In this document: positions 34,276-43,900 of the stretch, one piece after another
Numbering within the stretch: the stretch's first letter is position 1
Layout: each line of letters starts with the position of its first letter
NCBI RefSeq assembly: GCF_014644735.1
Contig: NZ_BMKZ01000022.1
Coordinates: forward strand, 1-51,149
Source of the DNA: Caldalkalibacillus thermarum
Lineage (GTDB): Bacteria > Bacillota > Bacilli > Caldalkalibacillales > Caldalkalibacillaceae
Reading direction: 5' to 3'
DNA length: 51,149 bases
Made by a program: the position numbers and the translations under genes
The notes under the pieces: generated by a model
The model's input: only the letters and a program-made list of their open reading frames with translations
What the model was told of the DNA's origin: nothing
The model's database searches: none

Positions 34276-35289
34276 TTATTTTTTTCCCGCCACATACTGG
34301 TCATCCAAGACGAAGAAGCGTAACAACAGGTACAAGGAGGGAACCAACAGGCACAGCCCAGCCACAAAGGCCACAATCAAGGCGATGGCCATCGCTTCAT
34401 TGGTGGCGCCGTCATAGACGGTTAAATAGGGATACAACAAGTACGGGTATTTGGATATGCCGTACGCATAAAAAGCAAAGGCGAACTGGCCGACCAGCAA
34501 CAAAAAGGCAGTGCCGTAGTATTTTTTTTGCCAAATCAGCCAGACGCTGGCCACAAAGAACAGCAGACTGATGGCAAACATCCACCATAAGTTTAACAGT
34601 GATGCAAAGTGATCCGGGTTATGGTTTCTCAGCTCGTATACGATGCCCATCGCCGTCACAATGGTTGGCAAAGCCCAAATGAGGGCATAGCGGCGAAACA
34701 GGGCAGTCGCTTGGCTGTGACCCCCGCGGTCCGCGTACCAGGTCAGAAAAACGGCGGAAATGTACAGCACGGCGGCAACAGCAAGCACCACGATGCTCCA
34801 TGATAAGGGGCTGGTGAACAAAGTCCAGTAATCAAGGACCGGTCCCCGTTCGGTCAGCTGGATAAACCCGCCTTCAGAAATGGTGAACACCACGGACAAC
34901 GAGGCGGGCAAAACCAGGCCTGTGGCCCCGTACAAGAAAGCGTAACCCCGGTGTCCTTTGCTGCCGTACGTTTCAAACGCATAGTACGACCCACGAATGG
35001 CCAGCAAGATAATGGAAATGCTCAGCGGAATGAGCAGCGCGCTGCCGTAATAGTAAGCCGTGGAAGGAAAGAAACCGATCATGCCGACAAAGAAAAAGAT
35101 GAGAAAAACATTGGTCACTTCCCATACGGGCGACAGATAGCGCTGAATCACATTGGAGAGCACCTGATGCTGTCCGGTCCATAAACTGTAGGCGTTAAAG
35201 AAACCAGCGCCAAAATCGATAGAAGCGACGATCACATAGCCGAACAAAAAGGTCCACAATACGGTCATGCCGATCACTTCGTAATCCAT
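34276..35289 (-). CDS. cydB: Cytochrome bd ubiquinol/menaquinol oxidase subunit II
   Basis: 337 residues. Integral membrane subunit with eight or nine helices: TVLWTFLFGYVIVASIDFGAG at the N-terminus, FGAGFFNAYS and LSPVWEVTNVFLIFF follow. The start ATG (35289) lies inside the end of cydA (16-base overlap), with GGGGGTGAG upstream. CydB pairs with CydA to reduce O2 to water without pumping protons; high O2 affinity suits microaerobic growth. Together with CydS completes the enzyme. Confidence 0.94.
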   Translation of the reverse strand: MDYEVIGMTVLWTFLFGYVIVASIDFGAGFFNAYSLWTGQHQVLSNVIQRYLSPVWEVTNVFLIFFFVGMIGFFPSTAYYYGSALLIPLSISIILLAIRGSYYAFETYGSKGHRGYAFLYGATGLVLPASLSVVFTISEGGFIQLTERGPVLDYWTLFTSPLSWSIVVLAVAAVLYISAVFLTWYADRGGHSQATALFRRYALIWALPTIVTAMGIVYELRNHNPDHFASLLNLWWMFAISLLFFVASVWLIWQKKYYGTAFLLLVGQFAFAFYAYGISKYPYLLYPYLTVYDGATNEAMAIALIVAFVAGLCLLVPSLYLLLRFFVLDDQYVAGKK

Positions 35290-36626
35290 GGACGCTCACC
35301 CCCTTCATGAGCCAGATCTTGCTCCAGCGGAAAACGCTGATTAATGTTACGCAACACCACAACAACCCCGATGACTAAGATCAGGTACAGGGCCAGAAAA
35401 AAGAAGAACAAGTGACCGACATAGGGACTTTGGGTGGCTGCTTCTTCAACGGTCATCACGCCTCGTAAAATCCACGGTTGGCGACCGAACTCGGTCATCC
35501 ACCAGCCCGCTTGAATAGCCAGCATGGCCAAGGGTCCACTGGCCACGATCAAGCGGCGGAACCAGCGGCTGGTGACGATCGTCCACTTTCGCCGCATACC
35601 CCACCAGTAGACAAAGGAGAAGAGCACTAGCCACACACCGATGATGACCATCAGATTAAAGAGATAGTGAATGAATAAAGGCGGATGCCATTCCTGAGGA
35701 AATTCGTTTAATCCAATCACTTCAGCCTGGGGATGGTTATGGGCCAAAATACTTAGGGCATAAGGAATCTCCAGGCCAAAGCGCACGTTCTGTTCGTCAT
35801 CTAAAATGCCAAACAAAACGAGCGGGGCGCCTTCCATCGTTTCAAAATGCCATTCGGCAGCAGCCAGTTTTTCCGGCTGATGCTTGGCCAAATATTTGCC
35901 GGCAAAATCACCAATTACAGCGGTGGCGATGGCGAAAATCAAGCCGACGACCATCATGAGATGGAGCGCCTTTTTATAGTAAACATGTTGAGCGCCCTTC
36001 AAAAGCCGGTAAGCGGCAAGAGCGGCCAAAACAAAGGCAGAGGTCATAAACGCCGTGCTGATCACATGAGCCGCTTTCGTCGGTGTGGCCGGATTAAACA
36101 TGGCTTCGATGGGGCTCACTCCCGTCATTTGGCCATCGATGATTTGAAAGCCGGTCGGGGCGTTCATAAAGCCATTAACTGTGGTGATAAAAAAGGCACT
36201 CATCGTGGCCCCTATGGCGACGGGAATAAGGAGTAACAGATGCTTGCGCTGATCATCAAACCGGTTCCACGTGTACAGATAAATGCCCAAGAAAATCGCT
36301 TCAAAGAAAAAGGCGAACACTTCCATAAACAGGGGCAGCGCAATGACATGACCAGCCATTTCCATAAAGTTGGGCCACAACAAGGCCAGCTGCAAGGCAA
36401 TGGCTGTGCCGGTCACCACCCCAACCGCCACTAAAACGACGAACCCCCGGGCCCAGCGCCGAGCCATCAACAGATAATGTTCATCATTCTTTTTAATGCC
36501 CAGCCAGTGGGCAATGATGATCATCAAGGGCAAGCCGACGCCCAGGGTGGCAAAAATGGCGTGAATGGAAAGCGTTAATAAGGAGAGCATCCTGCTGGCA
36601 AATACGGGATCCTCAAAGAGCAACAT
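35274..36626 (-). CDS. cydA: Cytochrome bd menaquinol oxidase subunit I
   Basis: 450 residues with AGGAGGG nine bases before ATG. Holds haems b558, b595 and d. Haem ligand His near the N-terminus in LSIHAIFATLGVG, the second His in the FNPATPTKAAHVISTAFM region and the Met in the later helices; GRQPWILRGVMTVEEA marks the quinol side. Length of 450 indicates a short Q loop, the Bacillus/Geobacillus type. Operon order cydA-cydB-cydS on the minus strand. A possible Rex-type site and an inverted repeat lie upstream. Confidence 0.95.
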   Translation of the reverse strand: MLLFEDPVFASRMLSLLTLSIHAIFATLGVGLPLMIIIAHWLGIKKNDEHYLLMARRWARGFVVLVAVGVVTGTAIALQLALLWPNFMEMAGHVIALPLFMEVFAFFFEAIFLGIYLYTWNRFDDQRKHLLLLIPVAIGATMSAFFITTVNGFMNAPTGFQIIDGQMTGVSPIEAMFNPATPTKAAHVISTAFMTSAFVLAALAAYRLLKGAQHVYYKKALHLMMVVGLIFAIATAVIGDFAGKYLAKHQPEKLAAAEWHFETMEGAPLVLFGILDDEQNVRFGLEIPYALSILAHNHPQAEVIGLNEFPQEWHPPLFIHYLFNLMVIIGVWLVLFSFVYWWGMRRKWTIVTSRWFRRLIVASGPLAMLAIQAGWWMTEFGRQPWILRGVMTVEEAATQSPYVGHLFFFFLALYLILVIGVVVVLRNINQRFPLEQDLAHEGGERPWITK

Positions 36627-36701
36627 GGTTTTTCCCTCCTATGCAGTTCAATTTCAAGCAGGTAAACACGATTTAAGCTTTATACAGAAAATCATATCTA
36701 T

Positions 36702-36719
36702 CTGTGATTATCTTAACAC
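36702..36719. promoter_or_regulatory. Weak Rex-like site upstream of cydA
   Basis: CTGTGATTATCTTAACAC matches about 12 of 18 positions of the Rex consensus (TTGTGAAATTTTTCACAA). It lies about 75 bases before the cydA start, and a TTGACG on the minus strand overlaps its upstream edge. Rex controls cyd genes in many Firmicutes. The match is imperfect. Confidence 0.35.
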
Positions 36720-36813
36720 CGTCAAATGTTTTTAGAGTATGCTCGCTTTGAACAATGTGTGGAAATCTTTTGACGAAAAACCGACAATCGTGATTAAGCA
36801 CTATTTTTGAGGG

Positions 36814-36836
36814 AAATGCCTGATTTACTGGCATTT
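36814..36836. promoter_or_regulatory. Inverted repeat and promoter-like element before the NreB-like remnant
   Basis: AAATGCC/GGCATTT with a 9-base spacer, followed by TTTACA, 15 bases, and TATAAT at 36855-36860. The -35/-10 spacing is short. The repeat could be an operator. Confidence 0.35.
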
Positions 36837-36895
36837 ACATGTGATGTAGACTACTATAATAGCTATCTAGGTGTAACAAGGAGAGGCTAGAGGAA

Positions 36896-37592
36896 ATGAC
36901 GTTTCATCATATCGATTTTTATCGACATCTTCTCAATAAGTTAAAAGTTGGTATTGTCATCATGGACGAAGACAGGCGTATTCATTACGTAAATGAAAAA
37001 GGGCAAAGAATGACCGGCTGGGAGGTTGGGGAAAAGGTCCCTTACTGCACATATTGTCAATCGCGTACTGTTTTGGATGGCCAAGAACGTTGTTTATTAG
37101 CGACTGAAGAGTCAATGGATTACTTTCAAGCAGAAATGCCCGTATATCAAGGGAAGTACATGCCTTTTGAAATGCGTTTATCATCGATGCATCTTCAAGA
37201 TGGAAAAAAAAATGATGGTGTTAATGATTAAGGACCCGTCTGAAAAAGAGACACGGCAAGTTAGAAAATTGTTAATTCAAGAAACACTATTGGCTCAAGA
37301 AGCTGAAAGAAAACGTATTTCGCAGGAATTACACGATGTCATCGGGCAAAATGTGTTCAGCATTTATTTAGGATTACAAAGTTTAAGACCAGTTATTAAT
37401 CAAACGCAATATTGCAGTCTTTACGAGAAAATGGAAGAGCTGCTGCTACGGACGATTACGGATTTGAAGCAGATGAGCAAAAAACTTCGCCCAAAGAATA
37501 TGGAACAGTGCATGTTGCAGCAGATGGAAAAGGGCGAAAGCGCAGACAAGATAATTCAAGAAGCGATTCAACTGCTGGTGAAGAGCCGTTAA
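36896..37592 (+). pseudogene. NreB-like oxygen-sensor histidine kinase, broken
   Basis: The first frame (36896-37231) is a PAS domain (LLNKLKVGIVIMDEDRRIHY, VNEKGQRMTGWEVG) with a cysteine cluster YCTYC, 11 residues, CLLA. A second frame (37167-37592) continues with KDPSEKETRQVRKLL and the HisKA_3 phosphoacceptor ERKRISQELHDVIGQNVFSI. The two frames join at a run of nine A (about 37203-37211), so one base is lost or gained there. The ATPase domain is absent: after LRPKNMEQCM the frame ends. NreB senses O2 through a [4Fe-4S] cluster bound by C-x2-C-x11-C-x2-C; here the fourth position is Ala. This argues for a decayed, nonfunctional sensor. Confidence 0.75.
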
Positions 37593-37633
37593 GAACTGGG
37601 GCAATTTGAGATACAGAAGGTGAGATTTTGATA

Positions 37634-38389
37634 ATGAATGAGAGTGTGATTATCGGTCCGCTGGTAATACCCGTCAACTTTGTGAGTTATGGTTTAGCTA
37701 TTTTTGCTGTCCTGCTCTATTATCTCAAATGGCACACAGCGGTTGCAGACAGGGAGAAGAGGTTGAGTACTGATATCTTGCTCAGTGCGTTTTTCTATGC
37801 TTTACTGGCCTGGAAGCTAAGTCCGCTTTTGTTCAGACCTCTGTTTTTTCTGCAAGATCCAGTACTCCTGCTATTTTACCGGGGTGGGTACAAAGAGCTG
37901 TGGGTGGCTGTTCTGGTTTTCAGTGTTTACTTGCTCTTTAAAACGAAAAAACAAAGTCTCCCTCTTGTCAATCAGCTTAATCTGTTGATCCTGATCACAA
38001 TTGTGGCGGGTTTCATCCAATCAGTGTTGACCCGCCAGAGAGGAAACCAGATAGAATGGACCTGGTTAGCAGACCTGTTGTCCTTAGAAGCACATCCTGT
38101 GCATCTTTATCAAATGTTTTGGCATGTCTTATTGCTGATGTGGATTGTCTGGCAAGGCTTTCATCCCCAATCCGTCCGTTGGTTGGGCCAAGCCTTGACC
38201 GGATTCAGCAGCGGCCAACTGTTGATCAGCACTGCCGCGCGTGAACAGATGCCACTTTTGGGACTGATAGAGCCCCGGCAATTTTACTTCTTCTTGCTTG
38301 TCATTGGGTTTATCATGCTTATCAAAGCCCGCCGTGAGAAAACCATTGACTGCCTTGAAATCAGGAGCGCTGATGAAAAGAGGAACTGA
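37634..38389 (+). CDS. Lgt-like integral membrane protein
   Basis: 251 residues from ATG 37634 (AGGTGAG nine to ten bases upstream; TTG 37628 also in frame). About seven membrane helices. The arrangement (VIPVNFVSYGLAIFAVLLYY at the N-terminus, FYRGGYKELWVAV, and a late HPVHLYQMFWHVLLLMWI) resembles prolipoprotein diacylglyceryl transferase Lgt, whose HGGL loop and HPTQLYE motif occupy similar positions. Both motifs are altered (no HGGL His; HPVHLYQ for HPTQLYE), so normal lipoprotein diacylglyceryl transfer is doubtful. Possibly a paralogue with another lipid-transfer role. It sits 42 bases after the NreB-like remnant. Confidence 0.55.
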   Translation: MNESVIIGPLVIPVNFVSYGLAIFAVLLYYLKWHTAVADREKRLSTDILLSAFFYALLAWKLSPLLFRPLFFLQDPVLLLFYRGGYKELWVAVLVFSVYLLFKTKKQSLPLVNQLNLLILITIVAGFIQSVLTRQRGNQIEWTWLADLLSLEAHPVHLYQMFWHVLLLMWIVWQGFHPQSVRWLGQALTGFSSGQLLISTAAREQMPLLGLIEPRQFYFFLLVIGFIMLIKARREKTIDCLEIRSADEKRN

Positions 38390-38511
38390 GAAGAGAAGAG
38401 ACGATCTGTGTAACGACAACGAGCTTATGTTTAACATGGGGGAGATGGGAGCTTATCACGACAGAGGCATGGCAGTTCATTTTAATAGTTTATGGTGTTA
38501 GTATAGTTTCA

Positions 38512-39215
38512 TGGACACATTTTAGTTAAGTCCCTTACAATAAAAATTGGGAGAGGATGTGTCCAATATGAACCGAAAGAAATTCAATGACGACTTTAAA
38601 AAAATGATTGTGGATCTCTACCATTCAGGAACTTCTGTTAAAGATCTGTCCGGCGAATATGGCGTATCTGAAGTGACGGTTTACAGATGGATTAAGCAGT
38701 TTACTCCAGTGGGTTCTGGAGATGAGTCTATTCCAGTTCATACCCTGTGTAAAGTGCTGGGGATTCCCCGAAGCACGTACTATCAAAGACTGAATCATAA
38801 AGAGTCAAACCGCGAACGTGAAAACCGGGAGATCACCCAAAGAATTATCAGCATTCATCAAAAGAGCAAACAGCGCTGTGGCGCTCCCAAAATCCATCAT
38901 CTGTTGAAGCAGGAAGGATTTCAAGTCAGCCTCAAGAGAGTACAGCGTTTAATGAAGAAGTCAGGTATTCGTTCCATTGTGAAAAAGAAATACAAACCCT
39001 ATCCAAGCAAGGAAAAGGTGATCCAACGGGACAATCTGCTCAAACAGGATTTCACCACCAACACCATCAATGAGAAGTGGGTCGCCGATATCACCTACAT
39101 TCATATCCTTAAAGATAGATGGTGTTATTTAGCTTCTGAGATGGATTTACATACCCAAAAAATCGTTGGCTATTCCTTTGCCAAATCGCTGACGAACTTA
39201 ACTTTTTTGTGTCCA
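38512..39215 (+). mobile_element. IS3-family element, 704-bp deletion derivative
   Basis: Ends TGGACACATTTTAGTTAAG (38512-38530) and CTTAACTTTTTTGTGTCCA (39197-39215) pair at 15 of 19 positions and begin TG/CA. Complete members of this group are about 1.4-1.5 kb, so about half is missing. The flanking bases (TTTCA and GGATA) show no target duplication. Confidence 0.78.
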
Positions 39216-39224
39216 GGATATTGA
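38568..39224 (+). pseudogene. Fused and truncated IS3 transposase
   Basis: ATG 38568 opens a frame that starts as OrfA (FNDDFKKMIVDLYHSGTSVK, SGEYGVSEVTVYRWIKQFTP) and continues, without the leucine-zipper part of OrfA, into OrfB (TLCKVLGIPRSTYYQRL, QRCGAPKIHHLLKQEGFQVS, NEKWVADITYI). The join at about SGDESIPVHTLCKV is an in-frame internal deletion. The DDE domain has only the first Asp (WVADITYI); the frame leaves the gene after SFAKSL and runs through the right inverted repeat. It cannot be an active transposase, although the HTH might still bind the ends. Confidence 0.82.
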
Positions 39225-39304
39225 CTCAAATCCAAGAATTTTGTGTAATGTAAGATAAATGGGGTATCTCTGAAATGGATTTAGAATAGAGGAGGGATAT
39301 TTCC

Positions 39305-39342
39305 TCCACACAAGAGACTGAATATTCAGTCTCTTGTGTGGA
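39305..39342. repeat. Perfect 38-bp palindrome
   Basis: Half-site TCCACACAAGAGACTGAAT (39305-39323) is followed at once by its exact reverse complement (39324-39342), with no loop. The stop codon of the IS256 fragment lies inside it. Possible origin: two IS ends joined, or a bidirectional terminator; there is no T tract. Confidence 0.9.
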
Positions 39343-39952
39343 AAGGGAGAATCCCCCTATTTTGTTTATTTACAGTATTTGGTTGATGATAACGTTCTTC
39401 AAACATTCGCTCGAGGGCTTCATGCGCTTCGGCAAATCCTCTTAACTTTCGCCCTGCCCATTTCTCATTAAAATCTTGAATGGTTAAATACACGACTTTT
39501 TCCGCAGCTTCTAAACTGCTCAAACTGTTCATCGGCTTTAGACGTTTCCGAATCTCCTTGATCGTGCGTTCAATGGCATTCGTCGTGTAAATCACACTTC
39601 GAATACTGCTTGGATAATCCATAAATGTAAGGAGGACATCCAACTCATTGGCCCAAGATTGAACTTCTCTCGGATACTTGCTTGACCATTTCGACTCAAA
39701 CTGTTGAAACATCTGTAATGCCATCTCCTTATTCGGCGCGCGATAAATCAGCTTGAGGTCCTCTGCCACTTCGAATTGATCTTTTTTCCGAACACGATTT
39801 AAGGTATTACGGACTTTGTGAACGACACAACGCTGCACATCGGCTTGCGGATACACCGCCTTAAAGGCTTCCTCCAACCCCGGTAGTCCATCGAATACGC
39901 CCATAAGCACTTCCTTGACGCCTCTTTTGTAGAGCTGTTGGAGAATCTCCCG
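39326..39952 (-). pseudogene. C-terminal half of an IS256-family transposase
   Basis: About 209 codons. The second catalytic Asp is in VLMGVFDGLPGLEEAFKAVY and the Glu in YTTNAIERTIKEIRKRLKPM; QRCVVHKVRNTLNRVRKKD is a typical IS256 signature. The N-terminal half with the first Asp is missing: at 39952-39955 the frame meets a stop where the sequence switches to tnpB-like DNA of the opposite strand. So a recombination or insertion truncated it. The 3' end is intact and overlaps the 38-bp palindrome. Confidence 0.85.
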
Positions 39953-39964
39953 CTATCCATTGAA

Positions 39965-40618
39965 CAAACAGGCAAAGGATTAACCTATAACGCCTGTGCC
40001 AACCAGTTAACCCAATTAAAAAAGGAATTGGAATGGTTAAAAGAAGCAAATTCTACAATATTGCAAAATGTATTGAAACATTTAGATGACGCATTTAAAC
40101 GATTTTTTCAAAAGAAGAATAACCGTCCACGCTTCAAAAGCAAGAAAAATCCTGTCCAATCTTACACTAGCCAATGCAATTATCCAAAAAAAGGAAGACC
40201 AATGATCGAAGTAGTTGGATATCAAATTAAACTACCCAAGTTAGGATAGGTAACATTTGCAAAATCAAGAGAAGTCAAAGGAAAAATCATTTCTGCTACG
40301 ATCCGCCGCAATCCATCAGGCAAATATTTTGTAGCTATTTCTTGTGAAACGGAGATTAAATCGTTACCAACTTCCGAAAAGGCAGTGGGTGTTGACCCAG
40401 GATTAAAAGATTTTGTAATCCTCTCTACTGGCAAAAAAATCAATGCTCCGAAATACTTTAGAAAGTATGAAAAGAAGCTAGCTAGGTGGCAATGAATCCT
40501 ATCTCGCCGCCAAAAAGGCGGATCTAACTGGAACAAAGCAATTTCCATCTTCACAACTTTGCTCTGAATGTGGCTATCAAAACAAAGAAGTCAAAAACCT
40601 AAGAATCCCCTGCCTTTA
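39965..40618 (+). pseudogene. Degraded tnpB (IS605 OrfB)
   Basis: Reads GKGLTYNACANQLTQLKKEL, later RPRFKSKKNPVQSYTS and IKLPKLG, then an in-frame TAG, then EVKGKIISATIRRNPSGKYF, the first RuvC Asp in AVGVDPGLKDFVILSTG, a TGA after [20 protein letters not shown] and finally [15 protein letters not shown] in a shifted frame. The N-terminal 50 residues, the RuvC Glu region and the second Cys pair with the last Asp are missing. The right-end hairpin (40607-40627) follows. It differs in sequence from the intact tnpB at 1385. Confidence 0.85.
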
Positions 40619-40627
40619 GGCATGGGG
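40607..40627 (+). repeat. Right-end hairpin of the degraded TnpB element
   Basis: CCCCTGCC, TTTA, GGCATGGGG form an imperfect stem with a bulged base, in the position of the IS605 right end. Downstream of it a 36-codon frame (40622-40732, LLLSHELGIDVEKYTFVMHF) may be a remnant of the gene into which the element inserted; I do not recognise it. Confidence 0.6.
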
Positions 40628-40822
40628 AGTGGTCAAGCACTCCTGCTATCACATGAATTAGGGATTGATGTGGAAAAATATACATTCGTTATGCATTTTG
40701 CAACGCGTTCAGACAATAAAGGTATACAATAATAGATCATGAGTTAAACCATTCAAAAAATAAGAAGAAAGCCTTGGATTAATCAACTAAAAGGGGCATT
40801 GTGAATTTATCTTTGCCCAGAT

Positions 40823-40873
40823 AAGCTGTCTCCCGTTCACTGAACGGCTGAACGGGAGCCGGCTTGTTTTTTT
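40823..40873 (+). terminator. Strong terminator before the defence operon
   Basis: Stem CTCCCGTTCA/TGAACGGGAG (10 bp) with an outer AAGC/GCTT pairing, then GTTTTTTT. It insulates the downstream operon from upstream transcription. Confidence 0.88.
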
Positions 40874-40919
40874 GTTACTTTGGATAGGTTAGGAAGATTT
40901 GATTATATTATGACAAAAT

Positions 40920-40949
40920 TAGACAACATTCTTTTTTGTTTAGTAAAAT
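40920..40949 (+). promoter_or_regulatory. Candidate promoter of the defence operon
   Basis: TAGACA (5 of 6 to the -35 consensus), an 18-base spacer and TAAAAT (5 of 6 to the -10 consensus). The start would be near 40956, about 31 bases before the first ATG. All four genes probably share it. Confidence 0.6.
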
Positions 40950-40986
40950 AGGATTATGTCATTAATTGTTGAAGGAGCATGGACGC

Positions 40987-43900
40987 ATGGGATCTAAAGG
41001 AATGATTGACAATAAGCAGAGTGGTTTAGTGGGGGATGTTTTAAAAGAATATATAACTAAAGGAAGTAAGCTGTCGATTGCCGCGGCACATTTGACATTA
41101 TATGCGTTTGTGGAGCTGAAAAAAGAGCTGTCACAACTCGATGAATTCCGTTTCATTTTCACAGAGCCTGCCTTTGTGCGTGGAAACCGTTCGTTAAAAG
41201 GACTAATGGAGAAAAATGAAGCGGCACTGTATGGAGTGGAAGAAGAACGAAAATATAAAGTAGAGTTGAGTCAAGCATACATAGCCAAAGAATTAGCGAA
41301 ATGGCTGAAACGAAAAGCACAAATTAAATCAGTCATCAACCAGCGCATTCAAGGCGGTTTGTATCATGTCAAAAACAACGATGGAACGCAAATCGGCTTA
41401 ATCGGCGGTGCGCCATTTTCCAGCCCAGGTCTAGGCTACAGCAACTCTTCCAATATTTATATTAACCATATTGTCGACGATGAGCATTCAAATACCCACC
41501 TGCTTCGTCAGTTTGACGCCATTTGGCAAGATGAACAAGCACTGCAAGATGTGAAAGACGAAATATTGCGGCGCTTAGAAGTGATGTATAAAGAAAATTC
41601 GCCAGAGTTCATTTACTTCGTGACGCTTTACAATTTATTTAAAGGCTTCTTGCAAGACGCGAATAACTATGAATCGCTACAAACAAGAACGGGATTTGAA
41701 AATACGGTCATTTGGAACAAACTTTACGATTTTCAGCGCGATGGGGTAATTGGCGCCATCAATAAAATCGAAACGTATGGAGGATGCATTATCGCCGACA
41801 GCGTCGGGCTCGGAAAAACGTTTGAGGCGTTAGCGGTCATTAAATATTACGAACTGCGCAATCATCGCGTTCTCGTGCTGGCGCCAAAAAAATTGAGGGA
41901 AAACTGGGCGATTTACCGTTTAAACGATAAGCGCAACATTTTAGCGGAAGACCGCTTTTCCTATGACTTGCTCAACCATACCGATTTATCGCGTGAGCGC
42001 GGATATAGCGGCGATATTAATTTGGAACATGTGAACTGGGGAAATTATGATTTAGTTGTTATCGACGAATCGCACAATTTTCGTAACAACGATCCGCGCA
42101 ACGACCGGGTGACGAGATATTCCCGCTTGATGAACGACATTATTAAAGCGGGAGTGAAAACGAAAGTGTTAATGCTTTCTGCCACTCCTGTCAATAACAA
42201 GCTCGATGACTTAAAGAACCAGATTGCCTTCATTACGGAAGGAAATGACAAAGCGCTAGCGGAAACGGCGAACATCAAAAGCATCAGCCAAACGATTCGC
42301 CGCGCACAGTCCCAGTTCAACAAATGGAGCAATCTTCCTGAAGAAGAGCGGACTACTGAGCGGTTGTTAGATATGCTAAACTGGGATTATTTCACCTTGC
42401 TTGACTCATTAACAATCGCCCGTTCGCGCCGCCATATTGAAAAATATTACAATGTGAATGCGATCGGTTCGTTTCCGATCCGCCTGAAGCCAATCAATAT
42501 TAAAGAAACAATTGACGCTAAAGACGAATTTCCGCCGCTGGAGAAGATCAATAATGAAATATTGCGGTTGCGGTTGGCGGTATATTCGCCGATGCAATAT
42601 ATTTTGCCTCATAAAAGGGCTATTTATAACGAAAAGTACGATACGAAAGTGGCAAACGGAAGAATTTTTAAACAAACCGACCGGGAAAATAACCTTGTCT
42701 ATTTAATGAAATCTAACTTGTTGAAACGATTAGAAAGCAGCATTCATTCCTTTTCTTTAACATTGGAAAACATCATTCATCAGATTGATTCGCACATTCA
42801 AAAAATAGATCACTATGATCCGAAAAACGAAATGATCGGAGATATTAACGACATTGACATCGAAGATCCTGACTTAGAAGACGCGTTAATCGGCTCGAAA
42901 GTGAAAATTTTCATCAAAGATATGGACTTAATCCGCTGGAAGCAAGATTTATTATATGACCGCGAAATTTTGGCGAAGTTGCTTGCGCAAGCGAGAAGGA
43001 TAACGTCAGATCGCGATAAAAAATTATTGGCATTGAAAAAAGTCATTCAAAACAAAATCGAGAATCCGATTAACGGCCAAAACAAGAAATTGCTCATTTT
43101 TACTGCGTTTGCGGATACGGCGAAATACTTGTATGAAAACTTGCATGAATGGATTTATCGTCAATTTGGCTTGCACTCTGCCGTAGTAACTGGCTCGGAT
43201 CACCCAAAAACTACATTAAAAATGAAGAAAGTCGACTTCAATAATGTCTTAATGAACTTTTCACCTATTTCGAAAGAGCGGGCAAAAGTAATGCCGGAGA
43301 TGAAAGAGGAAATTGACATACTAATTGCTACTGACTGTATTTCCGAAGGGCAAAACTTGCAAGACTGTGATTATCTCGTTAACTATGATATCCATTGGAA
43401 TCCGGTTCGCATTATCCAACGTTTTGGCCGTATCGACCGGATTGGCAGCAAAAATGAACGGATTCAACTAGTTAACTTTTGGCCGTCGCTGGAACTCGAT
43501 GAATATATTAATCTCGTCAACAGGGTAAAAGACCGAATGACGATTCTCGATATTTCTTCCACCGGGGAAGAAAATGTTATTGCCGACAACAGCAATGAAA
43601 TGAAAGATTTGGAATACCGCCGCAAACAACTCGAAAAACTGCAAAACGAAGTCATTGATTTAGAGGACATTTCCGGAAATATTTCTTTAACCGATTTTAC
43701 GTTAGACGACTTCCGCATGGATTTATTAAATTTTATGAAGGAACATAAAGAAGCGGTGGAAAAAGCGCCGCTAGGGCTTTTTAGCATTACCGTGAACAAA
43801 AATGAAAAACTAAAAGACGAAATTAAGCCTGGGGTTATTTTCTGTCTAAAACAAATCGATCACGTCACATCATCGAACGAACAAAACGCGCTCCATCCAT

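Noticed and set aside
36789-36804. FNR/CRP-type site (CGTGATTAAGCAC) before the NreB-like remnant
   Set aside because: The arms GTG/CAC are too short, and the spacing does not match the TGTGA-N6-TCACA pattern.
38298-38501. Small plus-strand frame overlapping the end of the Lgt-like gene
   Set aside because: It overlaps the Lgt-like gene in another frame, lacks a ribosome binding site and shows no recognisable features.
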